This document shows, one piece after another, positions 8,602-17,064 of a DNA stretch of 64,000 nucleotides. Source of the DNA: Algihabitans sp965233705 (lineage in GTDB: Bacteria > Pseudomonadota > Alphaproteobacteria > Kiloniellales > DSM-21159); contig CBDDTF010000001.1 in NCBI GenBank assembly GCA_965233705.1, positions 682,001 to 746,000 of the forward strand. The letters are read 5' to 3'. Under the pieces are notes generated by a model. The model worked only from the letters and a program-made list of their open reading frames with translations. It did not search any database and was not told the origin of the DNA. The position numbers and the translations under genes are program-made. The stretch's first letter is position 1. Every line of letters starts with the position of its first letter.

Positions 8602-8958
8602 ATGCCCTCGATCACCATGGCGGACTTCCGGCCGCACCTGCCCTCGGACTCCGAGACCCGCGAGCCGGGGTCGACCCGTCCGCTGCACCAGGTGGCCAGC
8701 GACGGTCCCGCCGCCGCTCAGGCCGCCGCTACGCAAGCCGCCGCCGCACAGCCGCCCACCGCCGGCCAAGCCGCCCCGCAGACGGCGGCCGCCATTCCCC
8801 CGCCGGCGCCTGCGGCCGATCCCGAGGCCGAGGCCAAGCGCCTGGCCGAGGCGCGCAGGCTGCTGCGCCAGGTCTTCGTGCTGGCGGTGATGCTCGACCT
8901 GCTGGGCGGCGCGCCCTCGCCGGCCGGCCGCCGACGCCGCCCCGCCAGAGGTGGGTGA
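8602..8958 (+). CDS. hypothetical protein, Ala/Pro-rich
   Basis: Reading frame of 118 codons with a good GGGGAG ribosome site 6-10 nt before the ATG. The product has a short N-terminus (MPSITMADFRPHLPSD), a long low-complexity Ala/Gln/Pro region (residues about 38-72), a charged helix (PEAEAKRLAEARRLLRQVF) and a basic tail. No family recognised. It lies 79 bp downstream of ispB on the same strand. It may be real because of its ribosome site, but base composition alone could produce such a frame. Confidence 0.45.
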   Translation: MPSITMADFRPHLPSDSETREPGSTRPLHQVASDGPAAAQAAATQAAAAQPPTAGQAAPQTAAAIPPPAPAADPEAEAKRLAEARRLLRQVFVLAVMLDLLGGAPSPAGRRRRPARGG

Positions 8959-9190
8959 CGTCCTGTCGGCGACTCCCCCGGGGCGCGCGCCCTGCGGTCG
9001 CCGTACACCCGGGGATGAGCCCCATTGGGACAAGTTTGTGGCCCGGGCCGCGGCGCGATTGCCGCCCCCGGCGGGTGGGCGCAGGCTTGGGGGCCGCCGC
9101 GGTTTCGGGTGCGCGGCGATCGACCGCGCCACACCGAGGCCGGCGGCCCAGGGCAGACCAGTCTGCCGCGACCGACCGGGGGACCCAGCC
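8959..9190. other. 232-bp intergenic stretch with one short hairpin
   Basis: GC-rich gap between two small hypothetical genes. The only structure I see is GGGG-ATGAG-CCCC around 9012-9024. There is no T-run, tRNA-like T-loop or riboswitch signature. An open frame runs through it from 8951, but I take the start of the downstream gene as the ATG at 9191. Confidence 0.4.
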
Positions 9191-9520
9191 ATGGCCGACA
9201 ACACGCTCTTCGGACACTACCGTCTGGCGCTGATCCACGGGGCGGATTCCGAGGCCTTCGCCCAGCACATGCGCGACACGGTCTTCGCCGACCCCAAGGT
9301 GATGCGGCCGACGCGCATCACCCGGGGCTTCGGCCACCGCCTGCTGCGCGAGGCGGACGGCACGCACTTCCTCTGGGAGGTCACGGCCGACCTGACGACC
9401 GACAAGGGCTACGACTTCGCGGCCAACGCGGACCTGGTGCAAACGGCCGTGCAGGACTACGCGGTGCTCACCGGCGTCGAGTCCTACGACGACCTCAGCG
9501 GCCACGCCCCGCGCGCCTGA
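9191..9520 (+). CDS. hypothetical protein
   Basis: Protein of 109 residues (MADNTLFGHYRLALIHGAD...) with balanced composition and a mixed alpha/beta pattern, unlike the low-complexity shadow frames around it. I do not recognise a family. The ATG at 9191 is chosen over an in-frame upstream start at 8951 because the intervening translation is Arg/Gly/Pro-rich and non-protein-like. It converges with the TRAP gene ending at 9561. Confidence 0.6.
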   Translation: MADNTLFGHYRLALIHGADSEAFAQHMRDTVFADPKVMRPTRITRGFGHRLLREADGTHFLWEVTADLTTDKGYDFAANADLVQTAVQDYAVLTGVESYDDLSGHAPRA

Positions 9521-9553
9521 GCCCGCGCCCCCCGCGTCTGAGCCCGCGCCACC
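9512..9553. repeat. 21-bp tandem duplication over a stop codon
   Basis: Two adjacent 21-bp units (9512-9532 and 9533-9553) differ at two positions. The first contains the last codons and the TGA stop of the 9191-9520 gene; the second repeats them downstream. A slippage-type duplication with no obvious functional role. Confidence 0.6.
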
Positions 9554-9560
9554 GCTCCCG

Positions 9561-10889
9561 TCACCCCAGGGCGGCGGGAAGGTAGAGCGCGATGCCCGGA
9601 AAGGCCGCCAGCAGCGCGGCCGCCAGGCACATCAGCAGGAAGAACGGCAGAGCCGTGCGCGCGACCCAGCCCAGGCTGCGGCCGGTCACGCCCTGCAGAA
9701 CATAGAGGTTGAAGCCGACCGGCGGGGTGATCTGCCCCATCTCCACCAGCACCACCAGGAAGACGCCGAACCACAGGGGGTCGAAGCCCGCCTGCTGCAT
9801 GATCGGCAGCATGATAGGCAGCGTCATGACGGTCAGCGACACCCCGTCCATCACCATGCCGATCAGGATGTAGAACAGCGCCACGGCCGCCAGCAGCGCG
9901 AAGGGCGACATCCCCGTCGCCGCGATGGCCGCCGCCAGGTCCTGGGGCAGGTGCAGGTATCCGACGGCGGTCGACAGGAAGGCGGCGGCGACCAGGATCG
10001 AGAGGATCATGCTGGAGATCACCACCGTCTCCAGCAGGGACTCCCGCAGCACCCGCCAGCTCAGCTTGCCGTAGAGCGCCGCCAGCAGCAGCGACAGGGC
10101 GACGCCGGCCGCCGCCGCCTCGGAGGGGGTTACCAGGCCGCTGTAGATCCCGCCCAGCACCGCCCCGATCAGGCCGATCACCGGGGCCAGGTCCACGGCC
10201 GCGGCGGCAAGCTGCCGGACCAGGGCGCCGCGCGGCCGCGCCTCGGCCGCGGCCGCGTGCGCCGGCGCCAGGCCGGGCTTGAGCAGGCTGCGCGCGGCGA
10301 TCCACAGGGTGAAGATCCCGGCGATCATCAGCCCCGGCAGCACTCCGGCCGCGAAGAGCTTGGTGATCGAAACCTCGGCCATGACACCGTAGACGATCAT
10401 CAGGATCGACGGCGGGATCAGCAGGCCCAGGCTGCCGGCCCCGGCCAGGGAGCCGATGGCCAGGCGGTCGTCGTAGCCGCGCCGGCTCAGCTCACCGAAG
10501 GTGATCCGCCCGATGGTCGCCGTGGTCGCCGCGCTCGACCCGCTGACGGCGGCGAACAGGGTGCAGCCCAGCACGTTGGTGTGCAGCAGCCGCCCCGGCA
10601 GGCGGTCGACCAGCGGCGCCATGCCGCGGAACAGCCGGGCCGAGAAGTCGGCCTTGAACAGGATCTCGCCCATCCAGATGAACAGCGGGATGGCCGAGAG
10701 CTCCCAGGCCCCGGCGGCGCGCAGCGAGATGCTGGACAGGATCACGCCGATCCGGTGCGGCTCGAAATCGAGCAGCAGGAACAGGCCGAGGATGCTGACC
10801 CCGAGCAGCCCGGCGAAGATCCAGGTGCCGGCGCCGAGCACCAGCAGCAGCAGGCCGAGCATGAGACCGGCCGTGAGAATCACCTCCAT
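9561..10889 (-). CDS. TRAP transporter large permease (DctM family)
   Basis: Inner-membrane protein of 442 residues with about 12 hydrophobic segments, the large subunit of a Na+-coupled TRAP transporter. Typical features are LFAAVSGSSAATTATIGRI (loop after helix 3), GLLIPPSILMIVYG and EMGQITPPVGFNLYVLQG near the C-terminus. The start is the ATG at 10889 (MEVILTAGLML), 5 bp after the end of the small permease gene; the longer upstream frame is an artefact of overlap. Third gene of the binding protein (12459), small permease (11443), large permease operon. Substrate unknown. Confidence 0.92.
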   Translation of the reverse strand: MEVILTAGLMLGLLLLVLGAGTWIFAGLLGVSILGLFLLLDFEPHRIGVILSSISLRAAGAWELSAIPLFIWMGEILFKADFSARLFRGMAPLVDRLPGRLLHTNVLGCTLFAAVSGSSAATTATIGRITFGELSRRGYDDRLAIGSLAGAGSLGLLIPPSILMIVYGVMAEVSITKLFAAGVLPGLMIAGIFTLWIAARSLLKPGLAPAHAAAAEARPRGALVRQLAAAAVDLAPVIGLIGAVLGGIYSGLVTPSEAAAAGVALSLLLAALYGKLSWRVLRESLLETVVISSMILSILVAAAFLSTAVGYLHLPQDLAAAIAATGMSPFALLAAVALFYILIGMVMDGVSLTVMTLPIMLPIMQQAGFDPLWFGVFLVVLVEMGQITPPVGFNLYVLQGVTGRSLGWVARTALPFFLLMCLAAALLAAFPGIALYLPAALG

Positions 10890-10894
10890 CGCGC

Positions 10895-11443
10895 CTACTC
10901 CCTCTGGCCCGGGTCCGCCGCCACCCCGGGTGCCGCCCCCAGGTGCCGCAGCGTCTGGGCCGCCAGTTGCACCAGAAACAGCAGCAGCCCGGCGAAGATC
11001 AGGGCGGTCGGCACCCACATCGGCACCTCCGCGATGGAGGTGCTGACCGTCTGACGCAGGAAGTCGCGGGCCATCGTGCGCCAGACGTAGACCGTCAGCA
11101 GGCCCACCGCCCCGAAGGTGACCGCCGCGGCGGCCAGGAAGGCCAGCGTGCGCAGGCGCCGGGGCAGGCAGTCGACGATCAGGTCGATCCGGATCAGCTT
11201 GCCCACCCGCAGCGCCTCGGCGAGGCCGAGAAACGCCGAGGCGGCCACGGCGAAGCCGATGAACTCGTCGAGCACGAAGGTCGAGGTCGACCAGAGACCG
11301 CGCAGCAGGATCTCGAGGACGATGTGGCCGACCATGTAGACCAGCAGGAGGGCGGCCGCCGCCGCACCGAGCCGCGCGGCCCGGTCGGCGGCCCCCACGA
11401 AGGCCTCGGCGAGGCCACGCAGGGGACGCGACACGGCGTTCAT
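10895..11443 (-). CDS. TRAP transporter small permease (DctQ family)
   Basis: Inner-membrane protein of 182 residues with four hydrophobic helices (around residues 28-48, 65-83, 103-123, 144-166), the usual size for DctQ subunits. The ATG at 11443 (MNAVSRPLRGLAE) lies 8 bp after the stop of the binding-protein gene. It pairs with the large permease at 9561-10889. Confidence 0.88.
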   Translation of the reverse strand: MNAVSRPLRGLAEAFVGAADRAARLGAAAAALLLVYMVGHIVLEILLRGLWSTSTFVLDEFIGFAVAASAFLGLAEALRVGKLIRIDLIVDCLPRRLRTLAFLAAAAVTFGAVGLLTVYVWRTMARDFLRQTVSTSIAEVPMWVPTALIFAGLLLFLVQLAAQTLRHLGAAPGVAADPGQRE

Positions 11444-11451
11444 GTCGGGGC

Positions 11452-12459
11452 TCACTCGCCGGCGTAAGCCTTGAGGATCTCCGCGCCGCGCGGTCCGATA
11501 TCCTCCAGCCACTTCTGCTTGGCGACCTCCGCCGAGTCGGTCAGGAGCTGGCGGAAGGGCGCCGGGATCGACTCGGTGACCACAATGCCGTTGTCGCGCA
11601 TCACCGCATAGTTGCTGGTCCGCCGGTCGGCCACGCTTTCCCAGATGTAGTCCTGGGTCTCGGCGGCGGCCTGGACGACGGCCTCCTGCTGCGCCGGCGA
11701 GAGCGCCTCGAAGGCGTCGAGATTGACGTGCACCATGTTGAGCGGCATGGAGTAGTCGATCTGGGTGAAGTGGCCGAGGTACTCCCAGTACTTGCCGCTC
11801 ACCCCGCCTTCGGCCGAGTTCAGCACGGCGTCGATCCCACCGGCCGAGAGCTGCGGGATGACGTCGGCGAAGCTGAGCTGTACCGGCGCCGCCCCGGCCG
11901 CCTGGAAGGTCACCGTGCCGTTGGCGTCGTAGGTGCGCAGGCGCAGGTCCGCCAGGGCCTCGCCGCTGTCCAGCGGCGCATCGCCCCACAGGCCGCTCGG
12001 CGGCCAGGGCGAGACGAAGAGGAGCTTCTGGTTGTTCGCCGCGAACAGCGCCTCGTAGTCGGCGCGCGACACCTCGAAGAGCGCGCGGGCCTCCTCGACC
12101 GTGCCGGCCAGGAAGGGGATCGACGACAGCAGGAAGAGCGGGTCGATGCCCGAAAGCGTGCCGACATAGGTGTTGGCCAGCGGCACCGCGCCGTCGGCCA
12201 CGGCGTAGAACTGGTCCTTCGAGCGGTAGCCGAGTGCGGCGCCGAAGTGGTGGGTGATCTCGATCGCCCCCTCCGACAGCGCCGCCAGCCGGTCGGAGAA
12301 GACCTGGTCGGCCTCGGAATGGATGTTGGTCGCCGGGTATTCGTTCGCCATGTCCCAGCGGACCTCGGCCGCCGCCGCGGGAATCGCCGCCAGCGCCCAG
12401 GCCAGAAGTCCCCCCATGGCCCCGACCGTCATGCCGTCACGGATCTTTTCGCGTCGCAT
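11452..12459 (-). CDS. TRAP transporter substrate-binding protein (DctP family)
   Basis: Periplasmic binding protein of 335 residues with a Sec signal peptide ending near residue 31 (AIPAAAAEV). The mature start VRWDMANEYPATNIHSEA and the LRLRTYDANGTVTF region, containing the conserved ligand-carboxylate Arg context, are DctP-like. A strong GGGAGG precedes the ATG. First gene of its operon, with a 145-bp upstream gap. The ligand is unknown; adjacency to the molybdenum hydroxylase genes might mean an aromatic acid. Confidence 0.9.
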   Translation of the reverse strand: MRREKIRDGMTVGAMGGLLAWALAAIPAAAAEVRWDMANEYPATNIHSEADQVFSDRLAALSEGAIEITHHFGAALGYRSKDQFYAVADGAVPLANTYVGTLSGIDPLFLLSSIPFLAGTVEEARALFEVSRADYEALFAANNQKLLFVSPWPPSGLWGDAPLDSGEALADLRLRTYDANGTVTFQAAGAAPVQLSFADVIPQLSAGGIDAVLNSAEGGVSGKYWEYLGHFTQIDYSMPLNMVHVNLDAFEALSPAQQEAVVQAAAETQDYIWESVADRRTSNYAVMRDNGIVVTESIPAPFRQLLTDSAEVAKQKWLEDIGPRGAEILKAYAGE

Positions 12460-12604
12460 CGTGCAAGCCTCCCTTGGCTGTTGCTGGTGAAACGGCGCCG
12501 CACCCGCCTGTCGAACTGTCCCCCGGCGCTCCCCGCCGTTCTTGCCTCCAAGGGCCGGCTTGTTGTGGAGCGTCTTGCCGGAGTGCGGCGCCGCGCGACG
12601 GGGC

Positions 12605-13792
12605 TCAGCCCCCGCCGAAAAGCCGTCTGAGCCGTCGCCACAGGATCGAGAAGACGAGGCCGACGGCGTTCAGGTCCCCGCCGCCCGCCTCGGCCGCATC
12701 GAGCCGCTCGCCGGCCAGCAGCCGCGCGAGATTGGCGGTGAACTGCTCGGTCAGGCGGTTGGCGAAGTCCTTCACGAGGCCCGAGCGGCTGAACTGGGCT
12801 AGCGCTCCGGCCAGCTTGAAGCGCACCTCGACCTCGACCCGCGCGCCGCCCTCCGGGGCGGGCGCGACGCGGTAGGTCACCGCGCCCTGGGCACGCGTGC
12901 CGCTGCCGCTGTCCGCGCCGGAGCCGACCAGCCGGCCGACCCGCGCCGCGTGATCGAGGCTGCGCTCGGCCTCGCCGGCGAAGCTTGCGGAGATGGGGCC
13001 GAAGCGGATCCGCAGGCGGCCTTCGATCACGTCGCCCGCGACCGAGGCGACCTCGGCGCCCGGCATGCAGCGGGCGAGCTGCGCGACGTCCTCGAAGGCG
13101 CGCCAGACCGTCTCGGGGTCGTGGCCGACGGCGATGCTCTGCTCCAGCACCGTCCAGCCGTCGGCATCGACCCGCATGGTCGGGGCCGAGGCGGAGGCAC
13201 CGGCGGTGGCCGGGGCGGCGGCCGCCGGCTCCAGACGGTTGCGGCGCTGGAAGGTCGGCGGCGCCGTCCGGGGCGTGGGGCGGGCCGGGTCGGCGTGTCC
13301 CGCGGGCCGGTCCGGCGCGTCCGGCGCGCCCTTGGTCGTGCGGATCACGCTGGCGATGGCGCCGACGATACCCTGGTAGCCGGTGCAGCGGCAGAGGTTG
13401 CCGCTCAGCTCGTGCCGGATGCGCCGCTCGTCCGGCGCGTCGAGCCGCGCGACGATGTCGCGCGCGCTGACCAGCATGCCCGGGGTGCAGAAGCCGCATT
13501 GCAGGGCGTGATGCTCGGAAAAGGCGTCGCGCAGCGCCTCCATGACCGGATCGTCGGCGAAGCCCTCCACCGTCTCCACCCGCGCGCCGTCGCAGGCGGC
13601 CGCGTAGGCCAGGCAGGCGCGCTGGGGGCGCCCCTCGACGTAGACCGTGCAGGCGCCGCAGACGCCCTGCTCGCAGCCCAGGTGTGTGCCGGTCAACCCG
13701 ACCTGCCCCCGGATGAAGTCCGCCAGATGGGTGCGCGGCTCGACCGCGCCGGAGACGGTCTCGCCGTTGACCGTGAGGGTGACCTGCTTCAT
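12605..13792 (-). CDS. molybdenum hydroxylase [2Fe-2S] subunit fused to a CoxG-like SRPBCC domain (candidate picolinate dehydrogenase small subunit)
   Basis: Fusion protein of 395 residues. Residues 1-155 are the CoxS/XdhC-type iron-sulfur subunit: plant-type cluster C40, C45, C48, C60 and C-terminal cluster C99, C102, C134, C136. A Pro/Ala-rich linker (about 155-205) leads to an SRPBCC domain (about 207-365) like CoxG, which in CO-dehydrogenase operons is a separate membrane-recruiting protein, and then an amphipathic end (GLVFSILWRRLRRLFGG). The start overlaps the stop of the FAD-subunit gene (ATGA). The subunit relays electrons from the Mo site to FAD. The assignment to picolinate 6-hydroxylation comes from the surrounding pathway. 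Confidence 0.88.
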   Translation of the reverse strand: MKQVTLTVNGETVSGAVEPRTHLADFIRGQVGLTGTHLGCEQGVCGACTVYVEGRPQRACLAYAAACDGARVETVEGFADDPVMEALRDAFSEHHALQCGFCTPGMLVSARDIVARLDAPDERRIRHELSGNLCRCTGYQGIVGAIASVIRTTKGAPDAPDRPAGHADPARPTPRTAPPTFQRRNRLEPAAAAPATAGASASAPTMRVDADGWTVLEQSIAVGHDPETVWRAFEDVAQLARCMPGAEVASVAGDVIEGRLRIRFGPISASFAGEAERSLDHAARVGRLVGSGADSGSGTRAQGAVTYRVAPAPEGGARVEVEVRFKLAGALAQFSRSGLVKDFANRLTEQFTANLARLLAGERLDAAEAGGGDLNAVGLVFSILWRRLRRLFGGG

Positions 13793-14616
13793 TGCGGATA
13801 GACCTGTCGGATGGCGCGCTTCAGCGCGACTTCGTGCTGCCGGCGCTTGACCGGGCCGGCATCGGGCAGAATGCGGGCGACGGCGTCGGGCAGCGCCGCG
13901 AGCGCCGCCGCGGCGCCCTGCCCGGCCAGAAGGTCGGCGACCTCCTCCAGCAGGGCGGGCGCGCCGTCCAGCGCGCCGGCCACCACCCGGCAGGCGCCGC
14001 GCTCGGGATCGACCACCACGGCGGCGCTGGCCTCGGCGAACTCGCCCACCTTGCGGCAGATCTTGTAGTAGCCCCAGGCCGCCGTGGCGCTCAGCCGCGG
14101 CACCTCGACGGCGGCCAGGATCTCGCCGTCGCGCAGGGCCGTGGTGAAGGCGCCGAGGAAGAAGGCGTGCGCCTCCAGGCTGCGCGGCCCCGCCGGGCCC
14201 GACAGATGGACGCGGGCGTCCAGCGCCGGCAGGGTCAACACCCAGTCGGCGGCCGGGTCGGCGTGCGCCAGGCTGCCGCCCAGCGTGCCCCGGTTGCGCA
14301 CGGCGCGGTAGGCGATCAGCCCGGCGACGTGCGCCAGCATGCCGCGCGCGGCGTCGGGCACCGCGCCGTCCTCGAACTCCGCGTGGCGGAGGGCGGCGCC
14401 ATAGCGCACGGCCTGCGCCGTCTCCTCCACCCGGCGCAGCTCGGGCAGCTCGCGGACGTCCACCAGCCGCTCGGGGCGGACGAGGCGCAGGTTCAGCATC
14501 GCCCCCAGCGACTGGCCGCCGGCGATCACCTTGCAGCCGCCGCCCCCCGCGGCCAGGCGCGCCCCGGCGTCCTGCAGGGACACCGCCTTGTCGTAGTCGA
14601 AGGCGACCGGCTTCAT
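13789..14616 (-). CDS. molybdenum hydroxylase FAD-binding subunit (CoxM family)
   Basis: Medium, FAD-binding subunit of 275 residues. The two FAD motifs of the xanthine dehydrogenase family are present: VIAGGQSLGAMLNLRL (about 30-45) and RNRGTLGGSLAHADPAAD (about 107-124). The ATG at 14616 overlaps the TGA of the large-subunit gene by 4 bp, and its own stop overlaps the start of the Fe-S subunit gene, so L-M-S are coupled. It accepts electrons from the [2Fe-2S] clusters. Function as part of a picolinate hydroxylase is inferred from the regulon. Confidence 0.92.
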   Translation of the reverse strand: MKPVAFDYDKAVSLQDAGARLAAGGGGCKVIAGGQSLGAMLNLRLVRPERLVDVRELPELRRVEETAQAVRYGAALRHAEFEDGAVPDAARGMLAHVAGLIAYRAVRNRGTLGGSLAHADPAADWVLTLPALDARVHLSGPAGPRSLEAHAFFLGAFTTALRDGEILAAVEVPRLSATAAWGYYKICRKVGEFAEASAAVVVDPERGACRVVAGALDGAPALLEEVADLLAGQGAAAALAALPDAVARILPDAGPVKRRQHEVALKRAIRQVYPQ

Positions 14617-16985
14617 GCCCGCTCCTCCCCGGCGCCGGCCGCCGGCGCCGCGGCCTCCGGCGCCGCCTCGAGAATCGCCGTCAGGATTCGGTCCGCCGTC
14701 GCCGGAATGCGGCTGATCTCCACCGACAGCGGCCGCAGGGCGTCGTTGATGGCATTGACGATGGCGCCCGGCGGCGCGATCGCGCCGCCCTCGCCCACGC
14801 CCTTCATGCCGTAGGCGGAGTAGGGCGAAGGCGTCTCCATGTGCGCGATCTCCATGTGCGGCACCTCCAGGGCGCCCGGCAGGGTGTAGTCCTGCAGGGT
14901 CGAGGCGAGCGGCTGGCCTTCGGCGTCGTAGGGGCTTTCCTCGAACAGGGCGGTGCCGATCCCCTGCGCGGCGCCGCCGATGAGCTGCCCCTCGACGATG
15001 GTCGGGTTCACCATGCGCCCGCAGTCGTCGACGATGACGTAGTCGAGCAGCTCGACCTGGCCGGTCTCCGGGTCGACCGCGACCGCGGCGGCGTGGGTCG
15101 AGTAGGTGAAGACGCCCGAGTCCACCTCGGGCTTGTAGCCCTGGGTGACCTCCAGCCCCATGGGGTCGACGTCGTCGGGGAGCTGTTCCGGCCGCAGGTA
15201 CCAGGCGCGGCCGACGTCGGCGAAGTCGAGGCTGGCGGCGCCGCCGGCGATGCGCCCGTCGCGGAAGCTCACCTCGGCGTCGGCGCACTGCATCAGATGC
15301 GCGGCGATCCGCCGGACCCGGCGGCCCAGCTCCTGCGCGGCGCGCGAGACCGCGCCACCCGCCATCACCATGCCGCGCGAGGCGTAGGCGCCGGTCGAGT
15401 AGGGCGTCGCGGCGGTATCGCCCAGGGTGACCCGCACGCGCTCGAAGGGAATGCCCAGCTCCTCCACCGCGACCTGGGCCAAAGTGGTCTCCAGGCCCTG
15501 GCCGATGGTGTGGATACCGGCGCGCACCTCCAGCCCGCCGTCGGGCGTCAGCCGCACCGTCGCCTGTTCGAAGCCGGGCACCAGCGGGATGCCCCAGCTC
15601 GCGAAGACCTTGGTGCCGTGGGCCGACTGCTCGGTGAAGGTGGAAAAGCCGACGCCGAGGCGCCGCCCGTCGGCCTCGCCCGCCGTCTGGCGCGCGCGCA
15701 GCCGCGTCAGCCCGATCCTCTCGGCCGCCTGGCGCAGGGAGGCCGGGTAGTCGCCGCTGTCGTAGTGCTTACCGGCCACGTTGTCGTAGGGCATCTGGTC
15801 GGCCTGCACGAGGTTCTCGGCGCGCACCTCCAGGGGGTCGCGGCCCACCTCGCGGGCGATGGCGTCGATCATCAGCTCGATGGCGTAGCAGACGCCGGGC
15901 CGCGCGACGCCGCGGTAGGGCGTGAAGGGCGGCTTGTTGGTGGCGACCGAGAAGGTCTTGCAGCGATAGACCCGGAAATCGTAGGGGCCCGGCAGGTTGC
16001 CGCCGGCCTGCGCCGCCTCCAGACAGGCCGTGAAGGGCCAGACCGAGTAGGCGCCGACGCTGACCGTCACCTCGGCGTCGAGGCCGAGCAGCCGGCCCCG
16101 CGCATCGGCGTAGGCGGTGATCTCGTAGTGGTGTTCGCGGGTGTTGGCGCCGGCGGTGAGGTGCTCGCGGCGGTCCTCGATCCAGCGGAACGGCGCCTTG
16201 CGGGTCATCGCCAGCCAGGCGACGCAGATCTCCTCCGGCTGCAGGGTGCACTTGTAGCCGAAGCCGCCGCCCACGTCGGGCGGGGCGATGCGGATTCGGC
16301 TCTGGTCGAGGCCCAGGGTCTCCGACAGGCCGGTGCGGATCATGTGCGGCACCTGCGTCGAGGTGACCACCACGAGCTGGTCGGCCTGGAAGTCCCAGTA
16401 GGCGAGCACGCCCTTGCCCTCCATCGGGTGCATGCACTGCCGCCCGGCGTCGATGGTGCGGGTCACCTTGACCGGCGCGCTGCGTGCCAGGGCCTCGATG
16501 TCGCCCTCGACCTTGGTGGTGAGAAAAAGGTTGTCGCCCCAGGCCTCGTGCAGCAGCGGCGCGTCGGGCGCGCGCGCGCGCAGGCAGTCGACCACGGCCG
16601 GCAGCGGCTCGATCTCGACCTCCACCGCCTCGGCCAGGTCCTCGGCGGCGGCCCGCGTCGGCCCGATGCACAGCGCCACGCACTCGCCGACGAAGCGCAC
16701 CTTGTCGCGCGCCAGCGCCGGATACTCGGAGGACTTGAACCCGGGGATGGCGGAGTCCGCGACGATCGGGCGGACGCCCGCCAGGTCGGCGGCGACCACC
16801 ACCGAGTCCTCGGCGCCGGCGGGCTTGGCGACGCGCAGGAGCCGACCGTGCGCCACGCCGCTGCGGCGGAAGGCGACCTCGCGCAGCCCCGGCATCGCGA
16901 TGTCGGCGACGAAGCGCCCGCGGCCGCGGAGGTGGCGGGCATCCTCCTTGCGGCGGACGCGGCTGCCGATCCCGTCTACACCCAT
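14613..16985 (-). CDS. molybdenum hydroxylase large subunit, xanthine dehydrogenase/CoxL family (candidate picolinate dehydrogenase catalytic subunit)
   Basis: Mo-cytosine-dinucleotide-type catalytic subunit of 790 residues. Family motifs: PPDVGGGFGYKC, TPYRGVARPG at the active-site loop, HTIGQGLETTLAQ, and YGMKGVGEGGA, whose Glu is the catalytic base. The AYxCSFR loop of true CO dehydrogenases is absent, so CO oxidation is ruled out in favour of hydroxylation of an N-heteroaromatic. The ATG at 16985 is preceded by GGGAGAGGAC; the longer frame to 17033 lacks such a site. Expected reaction: picolinate + H2O to 6-hydroxypicolinate with electrons to FAD. Family certain, substrate inferred from neighbours. 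Confidence 0.92.
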   Translation of the reverse strand: MGVDGIGSRVRRKEDARHLRGRGRFVADIAMPGLREVAFRRSGVAHGRLLRVAKPAGAEDSVVVAADLAGVRPIVADSAIPGFKSSEYPALARDKVRFVGECVALCIGPTRAAAEDLAEAVEVEIEPLPAVVDCLRARAPDAPLLHEAWGDNLFLTTKVEGDIEALARSAPVKVTRTIDAGRQCMHPMEGKGVLAYWDFQADQLVVVTSTQVPHMIRTGLSETLGLDQSRIRIAPPDVGGGFGYKCTLQPEEICVAWLAMTRKAPFRWIEDRREHLTAGANTREHHYEITAYADARGRLLGLDAEVTVSVGAYSVWPFTACLEAAQAGGNLPGPYDFRVYRCKTFSVATNKPPFTPYRGVARPGVCYAIELMIDAIAREVGRDPLEVRAENLVQADQMPYDNVAGKHYDSGDYPASLRQAAERIGLTRLRARQTAGEADGRRLGVGFSTFTEQSAHGTKVFASWGIPLVPGFEQATVRLTPDGGLEVRAGIHTIGQGLETTLAQVAVEELGIPFERVRVTLGDTAATPYSTGAYASRGMVMAGGAVSRAAQELGRRVRRIAAHLMQCADAEVSFRDGRIAGGAASLDFADVGRAWYLRPEQLPDDVDPMGLEVTQGYKPEVDSGVFTYSTHAAAVAVDPETGQVELLDYVIVDDCGRMVNPTIVEGQLIGGAAQGIGTALFEESPYDAEGQPLASTLQDYTLPGALEVPHMEIAHMETPSPYSAYGMKGVGEGGAIAPPGAIVNAINDALRPLSVEISRIPATADRILTAILEAAPEAAAPAAGAGEERA

Positions 16986-17064
16986 AGCAGTCCTCTCCCG
17001 GTTCGTTCGCGCCGCGCGGCCCGCGCTCCGCACGAGCGCCGGCCGCGCGACGGCAGGTTACGCG

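Noticed and set aside
8959..9190. Riboswitch or small RNA in the 232-bp gap
   Set aside because: Only one 4-bp hairpin is seen; there is no conserved riboswitch core, no tRNA features and no terminator.
14613..16985. Aerobic CO dehydrogenase (coxSML) annotation
   Set aside because: The form I active-site loop AYxCSFR is missing (TPYRGVARPG instead) and the genes sit in a pyridine-type catabolic regulon, so a heteroaromatic hydroxylase is preferred.
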